NCBI GenBank assembly: GCA_022539475.1
Contig: VCMS01000120.1
Coordinates: 1-64,000 of the forward strand
DNA from: Gracilaria domingensis
Taxonomy: Eukaryota; Rhodophyta; Florideophyceae; Gracilariales; Gracilariaceae
DNA: 64,000 nucleotides
Direction: 5' to 3'
Positions 11,261 to 23,883 of this stretch are shown here, piece after piece. Position 1 is the stretch's first letter. Every line of letters starts with the position of its first letter. The position numbers were made by a program, and so were the translations under genes. Below the pieces are notes generated by a model. The model saw nothing but the letters and a program-made list of their open reading frames with translations, was not told the DNA's origin and ran no database searches.

Positions 11261-13470
11261 TCAGTTTCCCTGAACTTCCGCCTGCGGCGGCTGCTCAGGT
11301 TCCTCGGCAACGAGTGCTTGGGCTCGCTGGCCGCAGGGTCCAGCGTTAGCGGTATGGGGTTTGGCAACAGGCCGAGGGTTTGGATGCACGGGCTGTGCTT
11401 GTGCATTCCGCTGCGGCGGTGGTGCTGCGACAGCGTGAGAGAAGCCCGTCTTCGCATGCAAGTACGACGTCATAGGGACGGTTTTCTTCTCCTCCGGAGT
11501 CAAAGCTTCATAGTTCATCGTGACCATTGGCATATCCCTCATCGAGAGGAGGCATTGCGGCAAAGTGTGACCATGCGTATAGCAAAGGTGACAGATCGGC
11601 GTTGTCATTCCCGAACGCGGGGTACTATTCCGAGAATCGGTAAACCCTACCCTGGGGCGTGTGTCCTTCCATCCAGGTCGTTGGAAACTGGTGGCTCCTT
11701 TCGCATACGGGATTTTTGGTTCGTTCATATGGTTGGAATCTGTGTAAAGCAGCGTACCGTCTCGAGCGGTATCGAAAGAAGCATCCGTCGTCGACGGTAG
11801 TTCCGTAGTTGGAATGGAACTCAGGCCTTCCTGGGCCAACTGGACGTTGTCATACTCCTTTGGGGAGGCCTCGCTCGCTAGCAGCGACAAAGATGGGAAC
11901 CCAGTCTCCATCATCAACGCCTCGGCGGACTTCGATCTGGGGACAGGATCTCGCGCACGAAGTGCATCACGTTCCGCTCGAGCGTACTGGAATAACTCGA
12001 GGTAGGTAATCTTCCGCTTATCCTCGCAATAGCCGGCGACCAAGGTCTTGATAGCCAGGTCGAGGCCGGCGACGAACATCGTACAACGTTCCCCTGTAGG
12101 GTAGGGATTACCACAACGGTGAGAAGCCTTGTTCAGGCGTACCGAATTGTCGGTTTCCGCATCTCTAGACTTCTGCCGGGTGTCCCAGAGTGCCAGGATG
12201 GCCGTGCCGATTGCATAGTTGGTGGCGTACGAGCGCAGCAAGTACTGGACCGCTTCCGGCCAGCACGTAACCCCTCCTTTGGAGGCCCGAGATGAGCCTC
12301 TTACAGAGTTGAACTGGTCTTCGGCCACTCCCCGTAATAAATGCGGCAACGCAATGTAGGTCTGGCCTTCGTTCATCCCGAGAACATCGGCCTCCGCCAC
12401 GAAACGGGCGAGAAAATGAAGCACCAGGACTGGGTTGCTTCCAGAAAACGTCTGCATACGCAGTGAGAGCTGCATACGACGGATGCATTCCTTCACCTTG
12501 CCCGTCCCACGGGGTGTGCGATCGGAATCTTCCAAACGGTAGTACTGGTATGAAATTAACATCCGATACATCGGGTTCGTCGGCTTCAGCTTCTTCAGCC
12601 CGGAGTGCTTCCGTCCCTTCGACCGGGTAGGAACAACACCTTGGGTGGCCGATGACCGCTTAGAGCGTGATGAGTGCCCTCCACGACCATTTTTGGATGA
12701 GGAATCGGATTAATCCGAACTATCCTGAACATCCGGTGCGTCGTCTGACGAACTCGGGTCCGAGTCGGAGTTCTGATTGTCTTCCTCGACCTTCCACCTG
12801 CTGCGAGATTTGTGCCGACCGGTGTTCTTGTCGCGATGCGATACTTCAACCGGCTCCGACGGAGTGGCGAGTTCCGCGATAGCGGCCTTCTCCAACGTCT
12901 CCAGACGGCTTCGAATCCCATCGAATCGTGTCTCAATTCGTTCTTCGAAGGCAGCGCGTCCTCTAATGCATTCCAGTACGGAGTTGACATCGGACCGTAG
13001 AGTACGGAGATCCCCTGCGACATCCTTTAGAGGAAATGTACGAACTTCCTCCCCGAGAGTCCGGACTTCTCCCGCGAGGAAATCATGGGCTCCATAAGAA
13101 AATTGTGATCAGCTCGCAACATGCGAACCTGCTCTTCCAGGGTTGTACCCTGGCGGTTGTCAATCTTCTCCAGACGGGACTGGGATGCTTCGGCGCTAGC
13201 CTTCACCTGCCCGGCAGGAGCCGGTTCGGCGACGGCAGATTCCAGAGCAATCCCATCAGTGCGAAGGATCAACCGGGAAAAAGGAAGTGTCCCGCGCGCT
13301 GGCGGGTTAGATATCCGCGAGGACGGCCTGTGACCCAGGGTCGATCCAGGGCGAACTGGTATCCTCGAAGGAGGCCGACCATTCGTTGGATTACCACCGT
13401 TGGTGGAACGACTGCGAGTGATGGCAGGCTCCGCATCGGAGGGCTTCCGAGACATTGGTATCCACACCAA
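11261..13470 (-). pseudogene. gag: Gypsy fossil: gag region
   Basis: The frames between the LTR and pol encode a Ser/Arg-rich, charged N-terminal part, a capsid-like middle and a zinc knuckle of the C-x2-C-x4-H-x4-C type near the C-terminal end (CHLCYTHGHTLPQC). The knuckle and the position directly before protease identify it as gag. It is broken. Confidence 0.8.
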
Positions 13471-13534
13471 CCGTTACACGGGAACTTCCAAAAGAACGAA
13501 CCTCAAAGACGGTACACAATAGTGAGTCAGTCTT

Positions 13535-13553
13535 CTAAGTCGGGAGCCCACTT
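13535..13553 (-). other. Putative primer-binding site of the gypsy fossil
   Basis: Reading the minus strand inward from the LTR edge, the sequence TGGGCTCCCGACTTAG follows within a few bases. It starts with TGG, as expected for complementarity to a tRNA 3'-CCA end, and could pair with a tRNA 3' arm. The tRNA was not identified. Confidence 0.45.
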
Positions 13554-14293
13554 TGTAGTGCAATGCCTCCAAGCAGGAAAACAACACGAAGAAGTTAGGG
13601 ATCTTTCTCTACTGAGGGAAACCCAGAGAACAGAGCCTCTCTGGGATGTCACAACTAGCCCGGTGTAAGACTGAGGCCAAACCCTCACGACGGAGCGTTG
13701 AGAGTTGAGCGGAGAAGTGTGACTCACACGTGAGTGTAGCAGCCTCGAAAGAGGGACGAAACCACAGAGTGGGGAAAGGGAAAGGGAGGGAAAAGAAAAA
13801 GAAATAAGAGAGGTACGGCGTGTCGCCGGGGTATTCCCTATACAGGGTCGAACACAAACCACAAAGCTGAAACACTCCCAAAGTTGGGTTCTGCGGGGAC
13901 GCAGGGTGGATACCCGCACCATGACAGCGAAGAGTCTCTCCGGTAAGAAGTTGTGCACCGCCGAAGGCGAGAGTGGCTACAGCCATGATCCTTGAAGTAG
14001 GATCACCCTGGTTGGGGAACTTTACTGGTGCGAGGGCGGCGACGCCGTCGCACTAAGTAGCGTTTTCACCAAAATTAATAAATAATATTAACTAAACATC
14101 CCACTAATTGTGGCAAACGCTCACGTGTAGTGGCCAACCTCCGATCAGCTCCACCGTGTCCCACGTGTCCAAACCATCTCGATGGCAACCACTAGTTACT
14201 ACTAGTAATATACTGGTGCGCACCAGGCAAACCCGTGAACGGGAATTATGACGAACTTCAGCAAAATTCCTCATAAATGAGCGTTGCACTACA
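13554..14293 (-). repeat. LTR of the gypsy fossil (5' LTR)
   Basis: The 740-base LTR is bounded by matching inverted ends, TGTAGTGCAATGC on the left and GCGTTGCACTACA on the right. A diverged copy of the same LTR lies at 36200-36997. Confidence 0.75.
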
Positions 14294-16558
14294 GGTTCTC
14301 CTCGGCCAAGACCTTACGTTTTCTTCAAATCAACAGACCCGAACGCCAAGGAGCAGGGAATGTAGCCTGTTGCAGGCCTCTACCGCCTACATTCGTCGCT
14401 TCTGAAGCCGAATCCCGTGCTTCAGAACAATAGAATGTTCTGGTTGTTGCTCGAAAAAGTGTTTGCCGCTTTTTAGTCGGCTTGAACGTGATTTTTTGGC
14501 ATGTGCACAAAAGTACTGTCAGTGCTTGCCCATTCTATCCGATTCAACCGTCAGATGCCTCGGAACGACACTTTGTTACGACGCTATTTTCATGGCGCTC
14601 GTGAGCGTTTTTATTGTCTTGGTCTTTCAGGTACACGCTTCGTATGCTTCTTTGCGGCCCTTTACAACAAACGAGGTTTTTTAAGACTACTCTATTCATT
14701 ACAGCACCAGTTGCTGCGCTTTCGCCTCAAGCTTGAAAACTTTGCGCTGTTGAGCGCGAGTTCAATTCGAGCGCCGGCGACCTGATGAAAAACTCAATAA
14801 ACTAGAGACTCACCAGATGGCAGCGCCAGCGAATAAACAGACAGACAGGTCTTTGTTCTATTTCGCTTGTGATCGTTTTTTTCCTCGCTTTTCTCTTTGC
14901 CTGTGCGGGACTCCCAGTGCAAAGCTTAGGTTTTCTGATGCTCCTGACGTGTGTCGCGTTCAACTCGACGCTTTTGCAAGGCGGTTTGTCGCCGTATAGA
15001 CTGCGGCATGAGATAGAGCTGTGAGATGGAGTCGTGCGAAGTCATTGGAGGTGAACTTTGGTATTTATGCTGAATGACTGTCCTGTTTGTGTTTCGGACG
15101 ACAAGGGGTTTGGTTCTTTGCACAGCTCGTGAGCAATCGCTACGTAGTACTGAATGACCCTCGATAATGGTTTATCGTCAATGATATGTTGATGTGAGTT
15201 CTGTATTTTTTTGGTGGGTACAGATCAGAGAGTCAATAGTGGGCAAATGCAATCTGAACCTTATGAATGCACGATTTTAGGAGTGTTTGGAGGGTCGGAA
15301 TTTGTTTCATATTAAGGTGGGTACAGATTTGAGGGAATCATTGTTGCGTTTAGAGGAAAAGCGAGGGGTTTACACAAGCGCGATGATATTCGCCATTGTT
15401 ATCTTATGAATTGTGGCACGTACTCTCAGCCAGCTCTCAACACTGGGAGATGCGGGTATGGAAGACGTTCGACAATAATAAAAAACGGGTTGAATGAAAT
15501 TAAAACATATCTGTTTTCCAGCACTGTACGCGCCTCTGAGAAAAACTCGGAAAAAGTTAGATGGAATTCATTCCATTTGAATTTTTATTGCTGCAACTTG
15601 CACCATTGATCCAATTCCAATTTTTGCAAGACTGACAGTAGAAAGACAGTAGGCAGAAAGTTCTCGGCGCTCATTCAAGATCTTGGAAATTCTTGTTGAG
15701 AACTTACAAAGACTGCTAAAGTTTAAGAGTGTATATCATTGTCGTTAAACACTTTTTCAGGTACGTTTGATGCTTCAAACAGAAGGTATAAGAACATAGA
15801 ATAGATTATTAACGTCAAAATACTATATGTTTATGCGTATCGTTTACTTTTTGCGATGAATGATCGCGATATATTGCGTAATTGCGGTATATACCGCCTC
15901 TTTAAAGTGTTAAAATAAAGAAACAAGAAAACAATGACGGTGATCTAGCTACTTTACCCATTTCTTACGAAAGTCTCTACCAATTATTAAAAAAGCGAGC
16001 GTCAATACTCACCAAGTGCCGAGATATAGGGACTTTCATTTAGTGACAAACTGACACTTCGCGCTATCTTTTGGGCCTTTACGAGCATACAAAAAGTACT
16101 GTATGATCGTGAATGCACGCGTATCCAAAATACTGAACGCACATATCCTGGGATTGTGCAAACTGTAAGCCAGTTTTTAAAATATTTGTCATGAGACAAT
16201 TGCAACTAATTTCAGACGACTTTTTCTCCGAATATATGGACCATCCATAATTTGATATGCAAACAGTAATATGTACTCCAATTTTCATTGGGCAGGTGAT
16301 TTTCCGGCATGCCCGTTAATGTCAGGAAGTTGGAATGGATTTCACTCCAAATACACCCCTTATTCCAAATTGAGCCGATCTGAGTGGTAGAATGGACAGC
16401 TTTGTAGTACAGCAATGCATTTGATACACTAGATCTTTATTTTCTATAGTTTTTATGTAACAAAATATAAGTAAGAGCACCTATTCCAACTGTAATAGCT
16501 CTTCCATGTACGCTATTCCATGAGAATGCTTACATTGGAGAGACCTCTTCCATGTAGC
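14294..16558. other. No recognisable gene; small palindromes near 14400
   Basis: About 2.3 kb, AT-rich from 15150 on. Two small perfect palindromes lie next to each other: TTCTGAAGC/GCTTCAGAA (14400-14427) and CAGAACA/TGTTCTG (14422-14442). Short open frames (for example 14501-14785) show no motif. Confidence 0.5.
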
Positions 16559-16563
16559 CTTCT

Positions 16564-16856
16564 TGTGCGGTGTGCACAACGCTGACGCGTGCAGCGCCGC
16601 CGCTTACGTGAGAAGTCTGATTACGCTGAGATCTGCCGCGCAGCTCGGGCAGCTCGGAGGAGAGGAGGAACGGCCTGGAGGGGATTCCAATTTCACTCAA
16701 TAAAGTCAATTCTGTCCGGGCATGGAGGGGGGACTCCAGCGAACGGACAGACGGGACTTCTCCTTCCCGGATTCTTGGTCGCGCTCCACGCGAGGCGAAC
16801 AACTTGACTCTACTGCGCGCGTGCTTTGCGCGCCTCTCTAGCACTGCTGTAGCTCA
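16564..16856 (+). repeat. 5' LTR of the copia fossil
   Basis: The 293-base LTR starts TGTGCGGTGTGCAC and ends CTGTAGCTCA. It includes CAATAAAGTC, which may be a polyadenylation signal. TTATGGGCCCAGAG follows directly and may hold the primer-binding site. Confidence 0.85.
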
Positions 16857-16859
16857 GTT

Positions 16860-18050
16860 ATGGGCCCAGAGTCAAGCATGTCTAAGATGTCAAACACTCA
16901 CGATGTTCCGTTATTCGACCATGCAAAAGATGTAGTGCAATGGCGTCGCAATGTTTCGGAATGGGTTGATACTATCCGCATCGCTGCTGAAAAAGATCCG
17001 GACAAGAAATTCAAGACGATGTTCACAATTCTCGGTCGCCTTCTAGTAGAGCATGGTTTACCACTGGCACAAAAAAGTATTGTGGAGGAAGCTCAGACGA
17101 AAGGCAGAATTGATTTCTGTCAAGGAGATCAAGTCCAGGCGGTCCAAGAAATTGTTAACCTTGTTGCTGTTGATCCTCCTATTGCTATGGTTAATCGCCT
17201 CATTTCTTCTTTCAACAAGGTTTCGAGCTGTCGCTGCAGGAAGAATGAAGACTTGATCGCTTTCGTCGATCGATTCCGAGACTTGGCGTCTCAACATTTG
17301 ATGCATGCTGGCTTTGAGCCTTCAACTCATATCGGCGAAGTGCTCGCTATTACGTTAATCCATAATGCGAACCTTCCTGAAAACACCTTGCACAACGCAG
17401 TTCCGCAGCTTCTTTCCCAAGCTTAATCTCGTGCAGAACATGGCCAAACTATGATTCACGGTGGCTTAGTACCTTTCGCGGTCATTCAGAAGATAAGGGA
17501 CATTTCGGATTCTCTTGTTGGAACTTTGGAACCAATAGTAATCCCGGAGACTCTTGACGCTATGCAGTCAGACTTCCAAGACTATCGGAAGAAGGTACAA
17601 GACATCTCTGACGCCCTCGTTCTGCAGCTTCCAAGTCTTCCAGAGCGAAAAGGGGATAGCAAGCCGGAAAATATTAAGGCAATTGCAAAGCCGGCTGCTC
17701 CTAGGGTTGTTCTATATCTGGACGACGCTGTATCGGTTCTCTACTCACTCTCTTCAGCAATCAAGCATACTTCAAATGCGCTCTCACGCAATGACATTGA
17801 AGCCATGGTCCAGCAAAGGGTGCACAAGGCGCTTCTTTCTTATAGTGTTCAAACTTCTGAGTCACCCCAGTCATCTGAGGCTACGCCTTCTGGTGGTAAC
17901 AAGAAGAAGAACAAGAAGAAGAGAGGTGGTGTAGATGCATCAAAGCGCGGCGGGGATCAATCAGCTCCTCCTTTGAAGCGTCAAAACACCAAAAAGGGGT
18001 TCTGCTTTGACTGTGGATCCCCCAACCGCTACCAAAATGCCAAGGACTAG
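16860..18050 (+). pseudogene. gag: Copia fossil: gag region
   Basis: Capsid-like helical sequence (frame 16860-17426) is followed by a segment (17451-18050) with a Lys-rich stretch and the start of a zinc knuckle (C-F-D-C-G). Position between LTR and pol identifies gag. Broken. Confidence 0.75.
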
Positions 18051-18269
18051 CAAGTACAAAGACTGCGAAACATATCTGCAAACGATAGTCCCCCTTGAGA
18101 AGGAGTCGTCGCAGAGGAACTCGGAATCTGAGGGATTTTTTCGGGGAGGCTCCACACCTCCAAACGCCAATCGAGCCTGATATGTGGGCGTAGAGCAGCC
18201 AGAGCGAGGGAACAAACCGGCGACCCCAACCCAATCCTGAATATTGGATGCCCTCGCAGTGTTGGGGGT

Positions 18270-21200
18270 GTGCAGTCTGCGGTCCGTATCGCCTCCGCAC
18301 TTGGTATTCCGTTCGAACTTAGGCCCTTGCACCGAGAACCATTTTATCATGGCTATGGTGTTAATTGCGATGATGCTCGCTTGACATTCGCCATCTGGGA
18401 CCTCCAGCTAACCGATGTGGATGGTCGGCAGAGTACGCTGCCCTTTTATATGGTAGATGGGGACGGTCCGCTTCTTTTGGGTAACCATCTCCTTCATCAG
18501 TGCAATTTGTTGGGCAATGATAGACTTATGGTCGTTCCGGAAGGCGTGCTATCAAGCAAGGAGTTACGTCTCCAAACGTACCCATCACGCCTGGATGATG
18601 ATCCGGAGGACACCATTCGAACACGGCTTCTCGCCGTGCTATCCACTTGTGAGGCGATCTCATCTTACTTCACTTCGTATCGCAGTCTGGTTTCTAAGAT
18701 GACGGCGAAAGCGTTGAAGAAGAAGTATGCAGACCACAAAGTCTGTCGACGGTTTGCCGCGAAGTTGCATGGCTTCACCCACATGCCCATGGAGGACATG
18801 CGTGAGATCTGCCGCAGGGCAGATGTTCTAACTTCCCTGCTTGACCAGGCGATGAAAGTTGTGCTCAAGAAATGCACCACGTGCCAGTCGACAGGGAGAC
18901 CTCTTTCCTCGAGAAAAGTGTCATTTCGTCGGCTTCTTGTACCCTTCAATAGCCATGTCCAAGTCGACTTTTTCTTCATCTCGGAAATGGAGACTATTCC
19001 CATTCTTCATATGGTAGATTTATCATCTGCATACTCCATAACTGTGATGTTAGAAACGAGAGAGTTGAGTGAAGCCAAGGCTGCTTTCGAGCAGCACTGG
19101 GTTAACATCCATGGCCCTCCAGGCTCGCTCTCTGGTGACCCGGAGTTCGACAAGGGCACCTTTAAGGAGTTTTTGAACGCCCACTCCATCACGTTTGAGC
19201 CCCGACTTGCGAGGCGATACAACAAAATGGGTGTGGTGGAGTCCAAGAACGAAGTGGTGCGGCTCATTACGGGAGATTTTCTCCCGTACGACGTTCCTCA
19301 GCAACTGTATATATGGCGGACGAAAGCTGAGCAGCTTCGAACTAGTTCGGGGGTATACCCCGAGCATTATGGGCCTCCCACAGTCCAAAATAACAGTTGA
19401 ACTCCTTGAAGCCTACCAAGAGCAGGTGGCTAGAAGAGCGATATAGACCCTCGACAACACTCGGAACCCCCACGTTCTCAGGCGAGCTCAATTCCCTAGG
19501 GACACAGCTGTGTACTACTTCAAGCGTGGGCCGAAGTTTGGAACTTGGCATGTGGGCTTCGTCCGTGAAGCGCAAGAGCACTCCCTCTTACCGTTCTCTA
19601 ACGAGAACCACTCGGGCCCTAGAATCAGAGCCGCATATGAGGATGTCCGCTTAGTTCCGACTTCGGCACTGCTAGTCGAACTAGACCAAATAAGCTTTAC
19701 TTCTCCACTTTCACACGGGATTGTGGAAGCTGAGGAGGAATCTCCCGACAAACCGGCAGTTTCCGAACCACAAAAGTCGACGAAGCAGAATGCCGGAGGG
19801 CGTCCGAACTCGGTGGAGTTCCTCCTGAATGAAGAGCCCGCACTATGGTCATACCATCCAATGTGCGCTCGCTGTTTGCCCGTGAAAAGCCACAAGTTGT
19901 GGACCTTCCAGAGAGAGACATTGGCACTTCATGTGATCCTCCGCGCCCCGATAAGGACATCGGACGCACCCCGGTCATTAACGTTATCCCACCGGTACAA
20001 TTGCAATCAGCAGAGCAGGATATCCTGAAGAACGCAATGAAAGTCGTGGGGAAGGAGCAAGTGTCAGAATCGAAGACGGAGTTCCTCCAGCGATGGGCGG
20101 TAGACAAGGCCATCGATAAGGAGAAATCTGTATACGAGGGTCGCTACAAAGAAATACACCGCTCGTCACTTCCAAAGTGGGCGAATATCGTCACTTCACA
20201 CCACTTCTTTCATATTAAGGATGATGGGGAAGGTGGTGCTCTTCGTCTAAAATGCAGGCTTGTCCCTCATGGTAACCGAGACAAAGAGAAGGACGGTTTT
20301 CGAAAGAACTCCTCTGCAGCACAGTTTCCAGTGATTCGAACTGTCCTCTCAAATGCAGCAACGTTTGCATTTCCGTCAGCCACCCTGGACATAAAAGGGG
20401 CATACTTGCAGGGCGGCGACCTTAAGAGGGATATATTTATGATTCCTCCAAGAGGCTGGGCAAGGCTACGAAATGTCTAGAAGCTTCTAGCCCCTACGTA
20501 CGAACTCGTGGAGTCGGGACGGCTTTGGCAGCTTGCCATAGAGAAGTGGTTATCGGATCATAACTTCGAAATCATCCCCGGTCTGCCTCAACTTTTCGTT
20601 CTGCGGGACGAGAACGGCTTCATCAAACTGGCAATGGCCAAGGTGGTCGATGACATGCTCATTGCCGGCTCCTTGCCGGACCTGCAGCGCTTCCACGAAG
20701 ATATAGCGAAACGATTTACGGTGGGCAAATTCGACACCTCGGCAGACCTGATTTTCAACCGACTTCGGATTAGTCGGAAGGCGGATGGTTCCATAGTAGC
20801 GAACATGAATGAGTTTGTGGCTGGTATCCAGAAGCTTGAAATTCGAAGACAACGCCGCAAATCTTATGACTCACCCTTCACGGCTGCAGAAAGAACCCGC
20901 TTCCTTGGCCTCACAGGCTCGCTGAACTTTTTGGGCAACGGTATTTTACCTCAAGCCTTCTTCGCTGCTAGTTACTTGCAACAGCGTACTTCAAGGCCCG
21001 TGGTGTCAGATCTTATCCTTGATAACCAAGTTTTGAAAGAAATCCAGTCACTCAAGCCAGAAATATTGTACCTACGCCCCCCGACGATACTCGCTGCTCC
21101 CCGCTACCTTGCTCTCTCCGATGCAAGTCAAGGAAAGGGTTCATATGGACAGACTGGATATGTTTCCGGCCTTTTTATTCCTGCAGGGGGTGGTGAGCCC

Positions 21201-21638
21201 ATCTTCCATGTTCTCGATTGGACAAGTGCCAAGCAGTCTAGAGTGCCATTTAGCTCGATTGGAGCTGAAATACTCGCGGGAACACATTCAGCTGACCGAG
21301 GATCGTCGATGTCATCCGCAATCCGGAGTGTTTATGGAGCGAGGAAAGTCCTCCCATTCGTACTGACGGTTGATTCGGAAGGGCTATACTCGGCGACCAC
21401 GACGCTCCACGAAGGGAAAAACTATCGCCTTCGACCGACCGTGGCAAGGCTGCGGGATTCGTTCGAGACTGGTGAGATTGCCGTTTTGCAATGGGTGCAG
21501 GATCGTAATTATCTCGCTGATGCACTGACAAAGCGAAACGTAATGATGTTTCGGAAGTTAAATGAAGTAATGCGAACGGGTGTACTCCATGACGAGATTC
21601 TCAAACATACAAAGCCTGTTTCCAACCGAGACAACTGA
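18270..21638 (+). pseudogene. pol: Copia fossil: pol region (integrase, reverse transcriptase, RNase H)
   Basis: The integrase core and end lie in 18270-19400. Reverse transcriptase (LDIKGAYLQG, then VDDML) and copia-type RNase H (LSDASQGKG) lie in 19845-21638. The order integrase before reverse transcriptase is diagnostic of Ty1/copia. The last two frames are long and well kept; overall the region is broken in several places. Confidence 0.88.
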
Positions 21639-21686
21639 GTTTCGTTATGCAACATTTATCTAAAGTTGGCGGGGTGAACCGCGTGG

Positions 21687-23289
21687 TTAAGCGCTGCGCT
21701 GATGTTTCGTCTGTGCTGTCCTCGTGAAAACAACTTTCCGAATCTCCATAACCCGAACACTCTCTCCCGTTCCACCGAGACAACTACAGAGCGACTCGTA
21801 CGAGAGCTCTAGCGGATACGGTTCAACGGCATCTAACACCTGATCGTTTACTGCGTCTATGCAAAGGACGTGATCAACATTCCTTGCACGTAGTCGCAAT
21901 AAGTACACTCCTTCCGTTTGATCAGCCACCCAATGCAGCTTGTCCACGCTCGGACTCAAGCTTTTCAGCCGATGCAGTTTAAGACCACCTGCAACATTTT
22001 GAAGCCATCTTCCGGCGTCTGTGAAACTCATGATTGGAGGAAAAAAGGTCTAGAGAAAGGTTGCCTTGGCAAAGCGGTAACCAACTAACCCCTCTGCCGC
22101 ATTTATTATTGACGCCTGCATGCAGAAGTTTTCTGTATCTGATATCATCATCCTTTCGTTGTGAAGAAGATACTTTCTCGTAGCGTTCTAGTGCGGACGA
22201 GATCCTGGAGAAGATACAAGAGCTGATATCCTGGGATGTGCAGTACACCAATTGTCTAGGGCGTCAATCGCGGATGAGGCCGATACCGGAGTGATGGACA
22301 CATGGTTACCAACGCGCCGAACTGCGCACTGCAATGGACCCCGCAAAATGGATTGTGCAATTAGTGCGCACTCTAGCCCGGTCCTTGGATGCTGTTCAGA
22401 GAAATACAGCTCCAACCCCACTGGGGTTCATCGTGGTTCTTAGCATAATATGCCGGACTGCGAAAAATCCTCACTCCGAATTGTCCAGAGAGAAAGCAGT
22501 CCCTGTCGACGAATAACAACTCGTCAATAGACCACACCTCTCCAGGCTGCTGGTCATAAATGCCAAACCGTAGAGCCTTTTCATGAATGAGAGGTACACC
22601 GGGGCGCAATGAGCACCATTGGAATATGGTATCCCCTAGCACCGCCTTACACTCGTCGGCAGGAAAAGGGCGGGTGTTTGTGGAAACGTGCTCAATTTCG
22701 TACTGTTCGATATCTGCCCTCTGCAACCTGGTGATCGAGACAAGGGTGTAGAAACTCCACGCCTCTTTGTGGGAAGGTTTTGATGCGCTACCCTCATCAC
22801 ACCCGTCGCTGCTCTCAGTTTGGGAGCAACGGACGAAAAGGTACCTAGAACGGCGATTCCGTTTGGGGTACCGCCGCTGTTGGACACGCTGCGTGGCTGC
22901 GTTTTGCGCTGGGTTCGAGGTTCGTGTTGCACCTGGACGTGGAGTTGTGTGATCATTGGTGATACATGTCTGCTGTACGGAGAAGCTGGCTGCGTCTTGT
23001 TTTTTCATGATTGTTCTTGAAGAGTTTCGCGCTGAAGCACCCTGATACGAACCACCGCATGGCCTCTCAGCTCCAAATAATCGCCTGGCATATGAATTTC
23101 ACACTCGTTGCCGGCCCTGATGGATCCCTCTTCGCGGCGAGTGGATCGCTGATGTTGGTCACTCGCACGTGCAAGACAACTACGCCGTGGCCGGTGTTCC
23201 GCGCTAGGCCCCACTTCTAGTGGCCAATGACTTTCGCCCTGCAAAGCTTCAGTTTCGAGCGACATATTTTCGTGAGATGTGGGACGCAA
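21687..23289 (-). pseudogene. Extra antisense open frames inside the copia fossil
   Basis: Between the end of RNase H and the 3' LTR, several minus-strand frames (21687-22031, 21979-22251, 22373-23008, 23005-23289) are open against the direction of the element. One has a basic cluster (RRYPKRNRRSR). Another has D-H-V-L-C-I-D-A-V followed by P-L-E-L-S-Y-E-S-L, which loosely recalls the His/Asp half of papain-fold domains seen in some mobile elements. It could be an additional gene carried by this lineage or an older insertion. Function is not assigned. Confidence 0.4.
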
Positions 23290-23883
23290 GCGCAGACACG
23301 ATAAGTGTATTTGTGTAGAGTGGCTAGAAATCGGCTGAACTCAGATCTGCCCTTCGCTACTGCGTTGCACGATGAAGGTTTGTTGGACGATAAGTCTATT
23401 TTTTGGGTCACTTCATGAATGCTGGAGACCAACTTGGTTAGCAATCGCTTTATTTGTACCACCGCTGGACACCTCACTGCTCGGAACTATTCTGCGCGCG
23501 GCATGTTTTCAGTGCCGGCCTATTTATCTGTTCCGACCATATTGGCCTCGAAGGTGGTTCCAATGCAGCTGTGGTTTTGCGCGTGGCTGCTTTGTTTTTT
23601 TCTGGACGCCTGATCTACAGACAACACTACGGTGTGCTGGTGATTATGTTCGCTTGGTTTATCGTGCAAGCTCAAGCATACTACGTTGCATAAAAATAGT
23701 AAGTCTTTTTATGGTTCTACACATGTCTCTGCGTTATTAGAGTTTGTTGCCGTTGCTGCTTCATTTTCTTGACAATAATTGTTGTTCGTGGAGTTTTCTT
23801 TTTCTCCTCCAGGTCGCGTCGCTTGTCGTTTGCTCGTCGAGTTTGCGTCGCTTCTTCGACGACTTGCAGGCGGGAATGGGGTG

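Larger units (their letters stand above)
8870..14293 (-). mobile_element. Ty3/gypsy LTR retrotransposon fossil, 3'-truncated
   Basis: The minus-strand order is 5' LTR (13554-14293), gag (13470 to 11261), then protease, reverse transcriptase and the start of RNase H (11222 to about 8890). RNase H ends abruptly in unrelated AT-rich sequence near 8870. Integrase and the 3' LTR are absent, so this is a truncated, broken element with a few breaks besides the truncation. Some frames remain long (672 and 436 codons), which suggests moderate rather than great age. Only one LTR is present, so age cannot be judged from LTR divergence. Confidence 0.9.

Noticed and set aside
9309-11800. Plus-strand frames of 60-200 codons
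   Set aside because: They lie antisense to the clear gypsy pol and gag frames and have no motifs.
21664-21760. Sequence GTGAACCGCGTGGTTAAGCGC resembling a tRNA D-arm
   Set aside because: No matching anticodon stem, T arm or acceptor stem could be paired.
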